Source: Megasphaera sp. AM44-1BH
GTDB lineage: Bacteria > Bacillota > Negativicutes > Veillonellales > Megasphaeraceae
Direction of reading: 5' to 3'
NCBI RefSeq assembly: GCF_003467125.1
Contig: NZ_QSFA01000001.1
Location: 1-64,000 of the forward strand
Length of the DNA stretch: 64,000 nt
The translations under genes were made by a program, and so were the position numbers. The notes beneath the pieces are model-generated. The model ran no database searches. It was given only the letters and a program-made list of their open reading frames with translations, and was not told where the DNA came from. Of the stretch, positions 33,776 to 43,895 are shown in pieces. Position 1 is the first letter of the stretch. The number at the start of each line of letters is the position of its first letter.

Positions 33776-34552
33776 TCAGACCGTCTCCGCTATGCCAAAT
33801 ATTCTAAGACCGTTCGCCGCCGTTTTTCTGATGACGCAGTCTGCATCGAGGCCACGCAGTCTGGCTATTTCTTCTGCCACGTAGCGCACATAAGCCGGCT
33901 CATTGCGGCTGCCCCGGTATGGCGGCGGTGTCAGATAGGGACTATCCGTTTCAATGAGAATGCGGTCCATCGGAATCCGGGACGCCACCTGTTTTGCCCG
34001 TTTAGAATTAGGAAATACGACTGTGCCGGTAAATCCAAAATAAAATCCCATACGGATCAGTTCCGTCGTCATTTCCAGGCTCCCGGAATAACAGTGGAAA
34101 ACGCCGCGCAGGCCTTTTCCATACTGACGGAGAATTTCCATCGTATCACCATGGGCCTCCCGGTCATGAATATCGATGGGAAGGTCCAGAGAAAGGGCCA
34201 GTTGTATCATTTTGACGAATACGTCTTTCTGTACGTCCCGGGCCGGTGTGTCATAGTGGTAATCAAGACCTACTTCGCCGATTGCCACGACAGACGGCTC
34301 CTGCTCCGCCAGACGGCGGATTGCCTCTATATCGCCAGGCTGCACACGGTTCGCTTCCTGGGGATGGATTCCTACAGCGGCATATATCCCGTCATAATGC
34401 CGTGCCAGTTCGACGCAGGCTTCAGAAGTCTGCCGGTCCGTCGCCGGGCAGAGCATCCTTCCGACACCGGCAGCACGGGCACGTTCCAGCACGGCAGACC
34501 GGTCCGCATCATACGCCGCATCATACAGATGACAGTGTGTGTCAAACAACAT
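33776..34552 (-). CDS. tatD: TatD-family metal-dependent hydrolase/deoxyribonuclease
   Basis: A 258-aa TIM-barrel hydrolase. Metal ligands appear in FDTHCHLYD at the N-terminus, GEVGLDYH, DIHDREAH, FHCYSG and ETDSPYLTPPPYRG. Its ATG shares one base with the metG stop (TGATG), showing translational coupling. The metG-tatD pair is conserved in Firmicutes (yabD after metS in Bacillus). Confidence 0.95.
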   Translation of the reverse strand: MLFDTHCHLYDAAYDADRSAVLERARAAGVGRMLCPATDRQTSEACVELARHYDGIYAAVGIHPQEANRVQPGDIEAIRRLAEQEPSVVAIGEVGLDYHYDTPARDVQKDVFVKMIQLALSLDLPIDIHDREAHGDTMEILRQYGKGLRGVFHCYSGSLEMTTELIRMGFYFGFTGTVVFPNSKRAKQVASRIPMDRILIETDSPYLTPPPYRGSRNEPAYVRYVAEEIARLRGLDADCVIRKTAANGLRIFGIAETV

Positions 34553-36489
34553 CAGCGGACGCGGCTTCCCGGTGCCATGCCATCAACAAAGACAACCTGC
34601 AGATGGTCGTTACCATCCGATGCTGCCAGCAGCATCCCTTTCGATTCTACACCACACAACTTAACCGGTTTCAGATTCGTCACGACGATGACGTTATGGC
34701 CAATCAGGTCTTCCGGCTTATAATACAGGGAAATACCACTGACAATCTGACGGGTTTCTGTACCCAGATCCACTTGGATTTTAAGAAGTTTTTTAGCCTT
34801 CGGTACTTTTTCACAGGCTACAATTTTGCCGACGCGGAGATCATTTTTGCCGAAATCATCAATATTGATTTCATCTTTGAACGGTTCTTTTGCTGCAGGG
34901 CAGGCAGTGGCTGCTTTCTTTTCTTCTGCCGCTTCAGCGATTTCTTCTTTGGGATCGTACCGTGGGAACAAAGGCGCTCCCTTGCAGACTTTCGTACCGG
35001 CCGGATACAGCCCCCATGTCTGTCCATCAGACAGAATTGCCTGAGAGAAATCACCCAGTCCCAGCTGTTTCCATATTTCAGCAGCAGCTGACGGGATGAC
35101 CGGGCTTACCAGCATGGCAATGATGCGCTGTACTTCCAGGAGATTGTACAGAACGGTCTGGAGACGTTCTTTTTTAGCCGGATCTTTGGCAAGGATCCAC
35201 GGTGTCGTTTCATCAATATATTTATTGCTGCGATGGATCAGCGCCCATGTATCGTTGAGAGCATCATTAATTTTCATGTCGTCCATCTGCTGTTCATATT
35301 TCTTAGCCGTTTCAACAGCCATCTGGGATAATTCACTGTCTACCGGTTCCGTGACAGAGGGGCCGGCTGCCACTCCATTTTCGTACTGTTCGACCATGGA
35401 AAGTGTACGATGGAGGAGATTGCCCAGGTCATTAGCGAGATCGGCATTGATCCGGTCAATGAACGTCGGCAGAGAGAAGTTGCCGTCCTGGCCAAGGCGG
35501 ATTTCGCGCATCAGATAATACCGGAGAGAATCGGCGCCATAGCGTTTGATCAGAGGAATCGGATCGACGACATTGCCCAGAGATTTACTCATCTTCGTCC
35601 CATCGACAATCAGCCAGCCGTGACCAAATACTTTTTTAGGCAGAGGAAGTCCTGCACTCATCAGCATGATAGGCCATATAATCGAATGGAACCGTACGAT
35701 TTCCTTGCCGACCAGATGAAGATCAGCCGGCCACCATTTTTTAAAGCGTTCTTCATCAAATACATAACCGGCTGAAGTCAGGTAGTTAGCTAGGGCATCA
35801 TACCAGACGTATACGACGTGTTTCGGATCCCAGGGCACAGGAATACCCCAGTTAAAGGACGTACGGGATACGCACAAATCTTCCAGACCGCTTTTGACGA
35901 AGGCAATCATTTCATTGCGGCGTGCTTCCGGCTGGATGAAGTCAGGATTTTCATCAATAAATTTCAGCCAACGGTCCGTATAATTGCTCATCTTGAGGAA
36001 ATAGGCTTCTTCCGAAACGAGTTCCAGCGGGCGGCCGCAATCCGGGCAGATGTGTTTGCCTTCAGGCAGTTTGTTTTCCGGCCAGAACGATTCGCAGGGA
36101 GTGCAGTACCAGCCTTTGTATTCACCTTTATAGATATCCCCTTTGTCATAGGATTTCTGCATCAGAGCCTGTGTTACCTTGACATGGTCGGCATCAGTCG
36201 TACGGATAAACCGGTCATGGGAAATATTCAGTTCTTTCCAGAGTTCTTTGAAAAGGGAAACGATACCGTCAACATATTCTTTCGGCTGCATCCCTTTGCT
36301 TTCAGCGACACGCTGGATTTTCTGGCCATGTTCATCAGATCCGGTGGTAAAAAAGACGTCATCGCCGCGGAGACGATGGAACCGGGCCAGGGTGTCGGCA
36401 ATAGTCGTGCAGTACGTGTGGCCGATATGCAGTTTGGCACTCGGATAATAAATCGGGGTGGTAATAAAATACTTCTTCTTTTCTGTCAT
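34552..36489 (-). CDS. metG: Methionyl-tRNA synthetase
   Basis: A 645-aa class Ia synthetase. HIGH motif as LHIGHTY (~20-26), a four-cysteine zinc knuckle (CTPCES...CPDCGRP, residues ~128-152), KMSKS as TKMSKSLGN (~303), and a C-terminal OB-fold tRNA-binding domain (~540-645: DLRVGKIVACEKVPKAKKLLKIQVDLG). GGAGGAA precedes ATG 36489. Confidence 0.97.
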   Translation of the reverse strand: MTEKKKYFITTPIYYPSAKLHIGHTYCTTIADTLARFHRLRGDDVFFTTGSDEHGQKIQRVAESKGMQPKEYVDGIVSLFKELWKELNISHDRFIRTTDADHVKVTQALMQKSYDKGDIYKGEYKGWYCTPCESFWPENKLPEGKHICPDCGRPLELVSEEAYFLKMSNYTDRWLKFIDENPDFIQPEARRNEMIAFVKSGLEDLCVSRTSFNWGIPVPWDPKHVVYVWYDALANYLTSAGYVFDEERFKKWWPADLHLVGKEIVRFHSIIWPIMLMSAGLPLPKKVFGHGWLIVDGTKMSKSLGNVVDPIPLIKRYGADSLRYYLMREIRLGQDGNFSLPTFIDRINADLANDLGNLLHRTLSMVEQYENGVAAGPSVTEPVDSELSQMAVETAKKYEQQMDDMKINDALNDTWALIHRSNKYIDETTPWILAKDPAKKERLQTVLYNLLEVQRIIAMLVSPVIPSAAAEIWKQLGLGDFSQAILSDGQTWGLYPAGTKVCKGAPLFPRYDPKEEIAEAAEEKKAATACPAAKEPFKDEINIDDFGKNDLRVGKIVACEKVPKAKKLLKIQVDLGTETRQIVSGISLYYKPEDLIGHNVIVVTNLKPVKLCGVESKGMLLAASDGNDHLQVVFVDGMAPGSRVR

Positions 36490-36560
36490 GGAAATTCCTC
36501 CTCTGCCGGCAAATGAGCCGGCCTTGTGTACGTGAAACGATGATGATGAATCACCGCTCC

Positions 36561-37418
36561 TTAAAGGGCTGAATCGCCCTCAGAAGCAAGCACCGCCTGA
36601 TATACCACACGGCGGCTGACGCCACAGCGCTGGGCTACGGTCCGGATAGCCTGCTTTTTATCTGTTCCCTTATCCATCAGATCCCGGACAAGGGATACAT
36701 AATCATCGTCGGAAGGACCGTCTTCTTCCGGGACGGCGCCGGCGACGAGGATTACAAATTCACCGCGGACCCCTTCCTGTTCCAGATCCGACCGGAGCTG
36801 GGACAACGGTCCCCGCAGATATTCTTCATAGCGTTTAGTCAGCTCCCGGCAGAGCACGGCCCTGCGGTCGCCCAACGCGTCTTCTATTTCTGCCAGCACA
36901 GCAAGGATGCGGTGCGGCGCCTCATAAAAAATCAACGTGCCCGTATAATCCTTGATACTTTCCAGTACGGGACGCCGGTGTTTTTTTGTTTTGGGCAGAA
37001 ATCCGATAAAGGTAAACCGCGTCGTGTCCATGCCCGATGCAATAAGTCCCGTAAGGCCCGCATTGGCTCCGGGAAGAGGAACGACAGGGATATGCGCGGC
37101 AATAGCCAATTGTACGAGGTCACTGCCGGGATCGCAGATGGCCGGCATACCGGCATCGCTTACCAGTGCCAGCATGCAGCCTTCTTTGAGTTTTTCAATG
37201 AGCTGCGGCCCTTTTTCTGCCTTGTTATGTTCATGGTAACTCGTCGTCGGCGTATCAATACCATAGGCCGAAAGGAGCAGTCTCGTATGGCGTGTATCCT
37301 CTGCCGCGATCAGATCTGCTTCCCGCAGGCACCGCACTGCCCGGTAGGTGATATCTTCCATATTGCCTATGGGCGTAGCACACAGATACAGTGTACCTTT
37401 TTGAAATTGTTCAGCCAT
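36561..37418 (-). CDS. rsmI: 16S rRNA (cytidine-1402-2'-O)-methyltransferase
   Basis: A 285-aa RsmI methyltransferase of the tetrapyrrole-methylase fold: LCATPIGNMEDITYRA, ETRH-like EDTRHTR, SDAGMPAICDPG, and the EAPHR motif. ATG 37418 gives better spacing to AAGGAG than the adjacent ATG at 37421. Position between metG and the TrmN-like gene follows Bacillus yabC synteny. Confidence 0.95.
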   Translation of the reverse strand: MAEQFQKGTLYLCATPIGNMEDITYRAVRCLREADLIAAEDTRHTRLLLSAYGIDTPTTSYHEHNKAEKGPQLIEKLKEGCMLALVSDAGMPAICDPGSDLVQLAIAAHIPVVPLPGANAGLTGLIASGMDTTRFTFIGFLPKTKKHRRPVLESIKDYTGTLIFYEAPHRILAVLAEIEDALGDRRAVLCRELTKRYEEYLRGPLSQLRSDLEQEGVRGEFVILVAGAVPEEDGPSDDDYVSLVRDLMDKGTDKKQAIRTVAQRCGVSRRVVYQAVLASEGDSAL

Positions 37419-37465
37419 CATACTCTCCTTCTGCCCTGCCGGTACGGCAAATAAAATAACGCCTG

Positions 37466-38200
37466 TTACGCTTTTCCATATAATTTCAATACAGCTTCCG
37501 TATAAGTCCCATCGGCATGGTGCACGATAAGTGGCGGCAGGACTTCTACACCCTTGCTGCCGCCCCGGATTCCTTCTACGAGAAACAGCTTGGCTTTCTT
37601 ATCGGCTCTCCCATGGACCATCTGCACCACTTTGGGTTCAATGGCATGTGCACGCATCGCCGTCAGGATATCTGTCAGTCGTTCCGTAATATGTACCATG
37701 CGGAACCGTCCGTGGAATTTGAGCGCATACGATGCGGCATCGAGCACATCGTCCAGCGTTGCCGTTTCTTCATGACGTGCCCGGCGGATTCCTTCGGCAT
37801 CGCTGTATGCACCACGGCTTTTTTCCCGGTACGGAGGGTTGGCATATACCACGGCAAACGCTCCGCTTTCCGACCAGTGGCGGATGGCACGATAATCTTC
37901 TTCTACAATCGTAATGACCGGTCCACGGCCATTGAGCGCCACATTGCGCCGGGCAATATCCGCCATGACCGGATTGAGCTCGGCACCGGTCACGGAAACA
38001 GCGCCACGAGCACTCAGAATCAGGGGAATGGCCGCCGTCCCAGTCCCCAGGTCGAGGACCTTCCCCCGGGGAACGGCACCGAAATGAGCCAACAGCACCG
38101 TATCGAGAGAGAAACAGAACTGGTCATCGCGCTGGATGACTTTCATTCCGTCCAGTACCAGGTCGTCGAGCCGTTCGTGAGGTCCCAGATTAACTTTCAT
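37466..38200 (-). CDS. trmN6: tRNA1(Val) adenine-N6 methyltransferase-like SAM enzyme
   Basis: A 244-aa class I SAM methyltransferase of the TrmN6/YabB group. SAM motif I is VLDLGTGTAAIPLIL; the N6-adenine catalytic motif is ANPPY. The start overlaps the ricT stop by 11 bp. Synteny matches Bacillus yabB. Substrate is assigned by family only. Confidence 0.85.
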   Translation of the reverse strand: MKVNLGPHERLDDLVLDGMKVIQRDDQFCFSLDTVLLAHFGAVPRGKVLDLGTGTAAIPLILSARGAVSVTGAELNPVMADIARRNVALNGRGPVITIVEEDYRAIRHWSESGAFAVVYANPPYREKSRGAYSDAEGIRRARHEETATLDDVLDAASYALKFHGRFRMVHITERLTDILTAMRAHAIEPKVVQMVHGRADKKAKLFLVEGIRGGSKGVEVLPPLIVHHADGTYTEAVLKLYGKA

Positions 38201-39032
38201 GATCCGGTTCGGCTACGTCCGACCAGGGGACATTGACATTATGTCCTGATTCGAGCTGTACCTTGACCGTGTGGTCTTTCATATGGACGCGAAGTACCGT
38301 ACCCAGGCCTTCATCGGTGATGACCCGCTGTCCGACCTGTGGCGGCTTCTGTTGTTCACAATTTTTCTGGCAGTTCTGGCACTTAAGCTCGCCCGAAGTA
38401 TACAAGTCATTTTCGTATCGCAGGCAGCACATGAGGCGTCCGCAGATACCGGATATCTTCGTCGGATTGAGGGACATGCCCTGACCTTTTGCCATGCGGA
38501 TGGATACAGGCTTGAAATCACCCAGGAAGGAAGCGCAGCATAACGGCCGGCCGCAATATCCGATACCGCCAATCATCTTGGCTTCATCTCGGAGACCAAT
38601 CTGCCGCAGTTCGATACGCGTGCGGAATACCGATGCCAGATCCCGTACCAGTTCCCGGAAATCGATGCGTCCATCGGCGGTAAAAAAGAATATGATTTTC
38701 CCCATATCAAAGGTGTAATCTACATCGATGAGCTTCATGGGAAGTTTATGTTTGGCGATTTTTTCCAGGCAGATCGTAAAGGCCTTCTTTTCTCTTTCTT
38801 TATTGCGTTCTACCTGCCGCATATCTTTCGCCGTTGCTTTGCGGATAATCGGTTTCAGTGGCTGTACTACTTCCGATGCGGCGACACTGCGCGGGGCAAT
38901 GACAACTGTTCCGTATTCCATGCCACGGGCCGTTTCGACAATGACCCCGTCCCCTTCGGCGAGGACGATTTCTGTCGGGTCAAAATAATATATCTTGCCG
39001 GCCGGTTTAAAACGTATGCCAACAACTATCAA
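38190..39032 (-). CDS. ricT: PSP1-domain protein RicT (YaaT)
   Basis: A 280-aa PSP1-domain protein, the RicT/YaaT subunit of the Y-complex, which in Bacillus influences RNase Y-dependent mRNA maturation and phosphorelay. Cysteine-rich region: GYCGRPLCCASFL, ICGRLMCCLRYEND, KCQNCQKNCEQQ, matching the Fe-S-binding parts of RicT. The start is a TTG at 39032 abutting the holB stop, with GGAGGAATA ahead. Confidence 0.9.
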   Translation of the reverse strand: MIVVGIRFKPAGKIYYFDPTEIVLAEGDGVIVETARGMEYGTVVIAPRSVAASEVVQPLKPIIRKATAKDMRQVERNKEREKKAFTICLEKIAKHKLPMKLIDVDYTFDMGKIIFFFTADGRIDFRELVRDLASVFRTRIELRQIGLRDEAKMIGGIGYCGRPLCCASFLGDFKPVSIRMAKGQGMSLNPTKISGICGRLMCCLRYENDLYTSGELKCQNCQKNCEQQKPPQVGQRVITDEGLGTVLRVHMKDHTVKVQLESGHNVNVPWSDVAEPDHES

Positions 39033-40025
39033 CTATATTCCTCCTTTTGCCCGGATAAACCGGATACACACGGCATCCCATACCAGCCGCACATTGACAT
39101 GGCGGAGAATCGCTTCTCCTGCCTCATCGAGAACATGCTGGAGTGAAAAAATGCAGGAATCCGGCCAGGCCGGCAGCAGTTCTGAAACTTCATGAGCGTA
39201 CTGGCCCAGATGGAGCCGTTCTTGCGGCACTCCCGAACGCATGACTACCATATCGCGGAGCAATATCTGGATCCAGCGGAAGACGTCCCGCGATTCCTGA
39301 TCCGTCCATCCCGCTGAGATACTGTGCCACTTGGCGTAAGGGCATGCATGACGGGCCATGATCTGCAGGAAAGACAATGCCTGCTGAACCGCTTCAAGGC
39401 CGTTTCCATCTTTCAGGGCAAGTACGCGGGCGACATTGCCGCCGCCCCATAATACAGCCTGACGGTATGATTCTGCCGTTCCTCCGTATAGCCGCACCAG
39501 CCCTTGCAGCATCTCTTCATCCCCGACGGGTTCGAATGGTATCATGGCACAGCGTGACACAATGGTCGGCAGCAACAGGTCAGGCTGGCTGGTCACCAGA
39601 ATGAAATGCACTCCCTGCGGCGGCTCTTCCAGTGTTTTGAGCATGCGATTGGCAAATTCCTTATTCATCGTTTCTACATGATTAATAATGCAGACCCGGC
39701 TCCCGGAAGCACGCAGCATCAACTTTCCCTGAAGCTGCCGGAACTGATCTACCCGGAGCATCGTACCGATGACATCGAGATAAAAAACAGTTCCCCCATC
39801 TTCAATAAACGGCGTATCGGCATCACAGGACAGGTGAGCGAAATCAGCGAGGAGCGGCCGTCCGCTGAGCGTTTCTGCGACAGCCCGTGCCATCAATGCC
39901 TTGCCAAGCCCCTCCGGCCCGGCAAAAATCATGGCATGGGGAAGCCGCTCTTCAGCAATCAGATGGCGCAGACGGGCTTTGATTGTCTCATGACCGATAA
40001 CAGCATCAAAATAGTCCTGACTCAT
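39033..40025 (-). CDS. holB: DNA polymerase III delta-prime subunit
   Basis: A 330-aa clamp-loader subunit of the AAA+ fold. The P-loop appears as AGPEGLGKALMARA; later motifs are IINHVETM, FANRMLKTLEEPPQGVHFILVTS and the TIVSRC sensor (arginine finger-like). The four-cysteine zinc module usual in delta-prime proteins is not visible; only SCDADTPF remains in that region. It is coupled to ricT. Confidence 0.92.
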   Translation of the reverse strand: MSQDYFDAVIGHETIKARLRHLIAEERLPHAMIFAGPEGLGKALMARAVAETLSGRPLLADFAHLSCDADTPFIEDGGTVFYLDVIGTMLRVDQFRQLQGKLMLRASGSRVCIINHVETMNKEFANRMLKTLEEPPQGVHFILVTSQPDLLLPTIVSRCAMIPFEPVGDEEMLQGLVRLYGGTAESYRQAVLWGGGNVARVLALKDGNGLEAVQQALSFLQIMARHACPYAKWHSISAGWTDQESRDVFRWIQILLRDMVVMRSGVPQERLHLGQYAHEVSELLPAWPDSCIFSLQHVLDEAGEAILRHVNVRLVWDAVCIRFIRAKGGI

Positions 40026-40125
40026 GCCGCGTTCCTCCTGATAAAAACTCTATACTAATCCTTTCTATTATAAGGAAAATGAAGCATAAAGTCTATACCA
40101 TGCCGTTTATGAGAAAAGATACTGC

Positions 40126-40803
40126 TCACGGTATCAGGACTGCTGTGACTGCCCGGTACAGGTCAGCATGTATATCCTCTATGCTGCGCATCCGCCCATC
40201 TTCCGTACAGGCAATGCGCTTCCAGCCATAGCGGTCTGTCAGTTCGTCGTAGGCATCGTGGCATTTATGCAAAAAAGACTCATTTTTTTCATGAATGTCA
40301 CCGGTCGCACCTCCGGTTTTTCCCTGCCTGCCCGCCATCAGCCGTTCTGTTACATCGAGCGGCACATCGAGGAGACAGACCAGATCCGGGCGGGGAAGTC
40401 CCATTTTTCCAAATTCAAAATCTTCCAGCCAGTCCAGATAAGCGCTGCGCTCTGCGGAATCGTTAAATTTAATCATCTGATAAAGCATATTGCTCGTCGT
40501 ATACCGGTCGGCCAGGACTACACCGCCATTCTGCAAAAAGGATTTCCAGTACATCTGATACGATGCAAACCGGTCTACGGCATAAAAAGCCGACGCAGCG
40601 TACGGATTGACCGCATCGGCATCGGTACCGAAATCTCCCCGCAGATACATGCGCACGAGAGCGCTGGAATCGCTGTCGTAATTGGGAAAACTTACGGCCT
40701 GTACTGGTTTTCCATCTTTTTGGAGATGTTCCTGCAGCAGCTTCGTCTGCGTCGCTTTTCCACTGCCATCTCCTCCTTCTATAATAATCAGTTTGCCTTG
40801 CAT
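40126..40803 (-). CDS. tmk: Thymidylate kinase
   Basis: A 225-aa dTMP kinase: P-loop EGGDGSGKATQTKLL, the DR-Y-containing LADRYTTSNM and the LLDVPLDVT strand. The P-loop reads GSGKAT rather than the common G(A/S)GKST, as in a clostridial-type long Tmk. ATG 40803 with AAAGGATG ahead is chosen over a 19-codon extension. It follows the decarboxylase gene by 4 bp. Confidence 0.93.
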   Translation of the reverse strand: MQGKLIIIEGGDGSGKATQTKLLQEHLQKDGKPVQAVSFPNYDSDSSALVRMYLRGDFGTDADAVNPYAASAFYAVDRFASYQMYWKSFLQNGGVVLADRYTTSNMLYQMIKFNDSAERSAYLDWLEDFEFGKMGLPRPDLVCLLDVPLDVTERLMAGRQGKTGGATGDIHEKNESFLHKCHDAYDELTDRYGWKRIACTEDGRMRSIEDIHADLYRAVTAVLIP

Positions 40804-40807
40804 GATG

Positions 40808-42265
40808 TCATCCTTTCCGTACGACCTGTATCGTATCCAGACTACTGTCGGCTGCACCATTGGTCACATATCCCGCAGCCAGTTTCTGATCTATATATGC
40901 CAATACATCCCCGGTCAGTACTTCTCCTGCTGCCACTACGGGGATTCCCGGTGGATAAAATGTAATCGTTTCGGCACATATCCGGCCTGCACAAAGAGAC
41001 CGGGATATCGTTTCTTTTTCAGCATACCAGGCTTCCCGCGGGGCCATGACGACCTGAGGCTGCGGCAGCGGGGGTTCCGGCGTGTCTTTCCGCTCCACTA
41101 CCTGATGCATGCCGGCAATCTTCCGGCAGCCATCGAGCAGAGCCTGTATACTTTTATCGCTGTCACCGAATGTAACCAGGGCCAGTACGTGATGGCCTGC
41201 CGTGAGTTCTACTTCTATGCGGGCATCCCGCAGCAGACGTTCTGCTTCCCGCCCCATAAGTCCCAATCCGGAAAAATCGATAGTCAGCTTTGTTTCATCC
41301 AGATTCCCGACGGCTTCATAGCGCATCATTTCCCTGCCAAAGCAGCTGATTCCGGGCAGGGCATTGAGCTGCTTCCGGGCCTGACGGGCCAGAGAAAGGG
41401 CCTGTGTTTCCCGCTGCCGCCCTTCCAGCGCCATTTGCTGCCGGGCCAGATCCAGAGAAGCCAGAAACCAGTAATGGGGACTCGTAGACTGAACGAGTGC
41501 CATAGCCGCTGCTACCCTGTCTGTATACGGAAAACCCCGGCGGCAGTGAAGCATGGATGTCTGTGTCAGCGAGCCCGTCAGCTTATGCGTACTCTGGGCC
41601 ACACAATCGGCACCGCAGGCCAGCGCATCAGGCGGCAGTTCTTCATGAAAAGCCAGATGAGCTCCGTGAGCCTCATCGACCAGCACAATCAACCCATACT
41701 GATGGGCAATCCGGACCATCTCCGTCAGCTGTCCTGCCAGCCCGTCATAGGTCGGATACGTAAAGAGTACCGCTCTGGCGTCTTTATGGGCAGCGATAGC
41801 CGCCTGCAGACTGGCCGGATCTGGTCCGAGAGATACCTCTTCCCTCTCTGCATAGCGGCTTTCCATGTACGCCGGCACAGCACCGCTCAGAATCAGGCCG
41901 CTCAGGACACTGCGATGGGCTTCTCTGGGAATGAGTACCGTATCGCCGGGTCCGCAGACCGCCAGGATCATCGCTTCAATACAGGCGGTCGTACCGTTGA
42001 CGGAAAAGAAAGTCCGTCCGGCGCCATATGCATCAGCAGCCAGCTCCATAGCTTCACGGAGCGGTCCTTCCGGCTGAAATAAATCATCGAGGGCATACAT
42101 CAGTCCCAGATCCTGCCGCAGCGCCTTTCCAAAAAGGATCTGTTCCCTGACGGGAGCTCCCGCTCCCAGTTTATGCCCCGGCGTATGAAACGGTACCATC
42201 CGCTGCCGGCAGTATTCTTCCAATGCATCGGCAAAAGGAGCTTTCTTCTGCGCGTCTTTATTCAT
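40808..42265 (-). CDS. Ornithine/lysine/arginine decarboxylase family (PLP, fold type I)
   Basis: A 485-aa decarboxylase of the SpeA/Cad/YaaO type. The PLP lysine lies in DCVAQSTHKLTGSLTQ (S-x-HK), preceded by VLVDEAHGAHL; N-terminal FHTPGHKLG is the family signature. It would decarboxylate arginine, lysine or ornithine to a polyamine precursor. Start 42265 (ATG, GGAGTG ahead) overlaps the NUDIX stop. The decarboxylase-tmk order equals Bacillus yaaO-tmk. Confidence 0.9.
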   Translation of the reverse strand: MNKDAQKKAPFADALEEYCRQRMVPFHTPGHKLGAGAPVREQILFGKALRQDLGLMYALDDLFQPEGPLREAMELAADAYGAGRTFFSVNGTTACIEAMILAVCGPGDTVLIPREAHRSVLSGLILSGAVPAYMESRYAEREEVSLGPDPASLQAAIAAHKDARAVLFTYPTYDGLAGQLTEMVRIAHQYGLIVLVDEAHGAHLAFHEELPPDALACGADCVAQSTHKLTGSLTQTSMLHCRRGFPYTDRVAAAMALVQSTSPHYWFLASLDLARQQMALEGRQRETQALSLARQARKQLNALPGISCFGREMMRYEAVGNLDETKLTIDFSGLGLMGREAERLLRDARIEVELTAGHHVLALVTFGDSDKSIQALLDGCRKIAGMHQVVERKDTPEPPLPQPQVVMAPREAWYAEKETISRSLCAGRICAETITFYPPGIPVVAAGEVLTGDVLAYIDQKLAAGYVTNGAADSSLDTIQVVRKG

Positions 42266-42731
42266 GTCCAATCACTCCATGAAGACGTAAAAATGGCTGA
42301 AGCAGGAAATCCTGCCGTTCATAGTCCGCCTCCTGCATCTGGTCCAGCGACCGCCGGAGCGACCCGTGGAGTTCACAAGTACGGAATTCTTCCGGCGTCA
42401 CCCAGCGGTAATCGCAGTGTTCATGAGAAAGACGTACGTCCTCTGTATCCGTTACGGCTGTAAAAATGACACCATTCAGAAACTGTCCGTCTCTTTTCTG
42501 ATAGCTCCAGGTTCCTGCCGTAGCCAGAATCTGAATGGAAAGCCCTGTCTCTTCCATGACTTCCCGGTGTACGGCCATAGCAAAATCTTCATCCCGTCTC
42601 AGTCCTCCACCGGGGAATTCCCAGTGATGCAGTCCTTCCGGATCATTTTTCTGCAGTACGAGAAGACGTCCGGCATGAAAAATCATGGCCTTTACGCTCA
42701 GTCCCATATGCACCCGTTCTTCCTGTGCCAT
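42258..42731 (-). CDS. NUDIX hydrolase
   Basis: A 157-aa NUDIX protein with the full box GGGLRRDEDFAMAVHREVMEETGL, here read as Gx5Ex7REVxEExGx with standard spacing. It probably cleans oxidised or non-canonical nucleotides. First gene of the block leading to the decarboxylase, overlapping it by 8 bp. Confidence 0.92.
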   Translation of the reverse strand: MAQEERVHMGLSVKAMIFHAGRLLVLQKNDPEGLHHWEFPGGGLRRDEDFAMAVHREVMEETGLSIQILATAGTWSYQKRDGQFLNGVIFTAVTDTEDVRLSHEHCDYRWVTPEEFRTCELHGSLRRSLDQMQEADYERQDFLLQPFLRLHGVIGHE

Positions 42732-42837
42732 AGCGCACCTCTTTCTATATCTTTCATATACAACTATAATAGATTATTTTAACAAATACAGGACAACAAA
42801 AAAAGCCCTGATTCTGCCATAACAGGACTCTGCGCAT

Positions 42838-42874
42838 AAAAAAGACGCATCTTTTCATTTCGATGCGTCTTTTT
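42838..42874 (-). terminator. Terminator overlapping the LD-carboxypeptidase 3' end
   Basis: AAAAAAGACGCATC (42838-42851) pairs with GATGCGTCTTTTT (42862-42874). On the minus strand the first arm lies within the last codons of the LD-carboxypeptidase gene and the hairpin ends in a T-run. Confidence 0.88.
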
Positions 42875-43895
42875 GAATTGTATGTGCTTCTTTGATAGCA
42901 AACTGCGCTGTACCATCCGGCCGGGCATCCAGTTCACTGTACGCTCCGATAGGAAGACAGGCCTTATCCGTTCCGTGCCCGAACGGCAGCCCCCGGACAG
43001 CAGGCTTTCCTGCCTTTTTGGCATAATATGTCAGCACTTCATCGGTCGTAAAATCACCGGGATCGTGACCACAGTCTGTAAAATCGCCATAGACGATTCC
43101 TTCTACCTGCTGCAACAGTCCATTCTGCCAGAGCTGGTTCATCATCCGGTCGATGCGGTATGATTCTTCTCCTACGTCTTCCAGGACCAGGATACAGCCC
43201 TTTCCTTTTAGTTCATACGGCGTACCGGCGAGTGAGGCAATGACAGAAAGATTTCCCCCGATCAGCCTGCCTGAGGCTTTACCAGGAAGCACCGTCTGCA
43301 ATGACCTGCCTGCCGGCATCGTCACAGCTCCCAGTGGCGCTGATGCCGTCACGGCCTGCCTGAACTGCTGAGAAGAATAGGGGCTTCCCGGAATAGTAAT
43401 GAGCAGTGACCCGCTCAGGGTCACAAGATGGCTTTTTTCATAGAGTGCCGCCTCAAGAGCCGTAATATCGCTGAATCCGATGAGCAGTTTGGGATGGGCC
43501 GCAATCATGGCATAATCAAGCCGGTCCAGAATCCGGGCACTGCCGTATCCACCATTGAGACAGAGAATCGCATCGATGCGGTTATCCCGGAAACATGCAT
43601 TGATATCATCGGCCCGTTCAGAATCTGTACCGGCGAAATATCCATACCGGTGCAGGGCCGACGGAGCCAGGCAGGTCTTATATCCCATGGCATGGAGGGC
43701 TTCCAGATGGGGAGCCAGTGCGATATCTTCACTATGGGTCGCAGGCGCAACGATGCCTATCGTATCGCCAGGCCGGAGAGGATGTCCCTTTACGATAGAA
43801 AGAGGTGACATCGCCTCTTCCGCCATAGCCATACCTGGCAGCAGACATAGGAGAAGCAGAGCCAGCATCCCGGCATAGATCCGGAGGCGTCTCAC
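42855..43895 (-). CDS. LD-carboxypeptidase (peptidase S66), exported
   Basis: A 346-aa muramoyltetrapeptide carboxypeptidase-like serine peptidase. A signal peptide is visible (MRRLRIYAGMLALLLLCLLPGMAMA). The S66 nucleophile loop is LNGGYGSARILDRLDY, and the Glu/His region reads VLEDVGEESYRIDRM and FGHGTDKACLPIGA. GTG start at 43895 overlaps the upstream gene's TGA. Most S66 enzymes are cytoplasmic recycling enzymes, so the signal peptide is unusual. Confidence 0.88.
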   Translation of the reverse strand: MRRLRIYAGMLALLLLCLLPGMAMAEEAMSPLSIVKGHPLRPGDTIGIVAPATHSEDIALAPHLEALHAMGYKTCLAPSALHRYGYFAGTDSERADDINACFRDNRIDAILCLNGGYGSARILDRLDYAMIAAHPKLLIGFSDITALEAALYEKSHLVTLSGSLLITIPGSPYSSQQFRQAVTASAPLGAVTMPAGRSLQTVLPGKASGRLIGGNLSVIASLAGTPYELKGKGCILVLEDVGEESYRIDRMMNQLWQNGLLQQVEGIVYGDFTDCGHDPGDFTTDEVLTYYAKKAGKPAVRGLPFGHGTDKACLPIGAYSELDARPDGTAQFAIKEAHTIQKDASK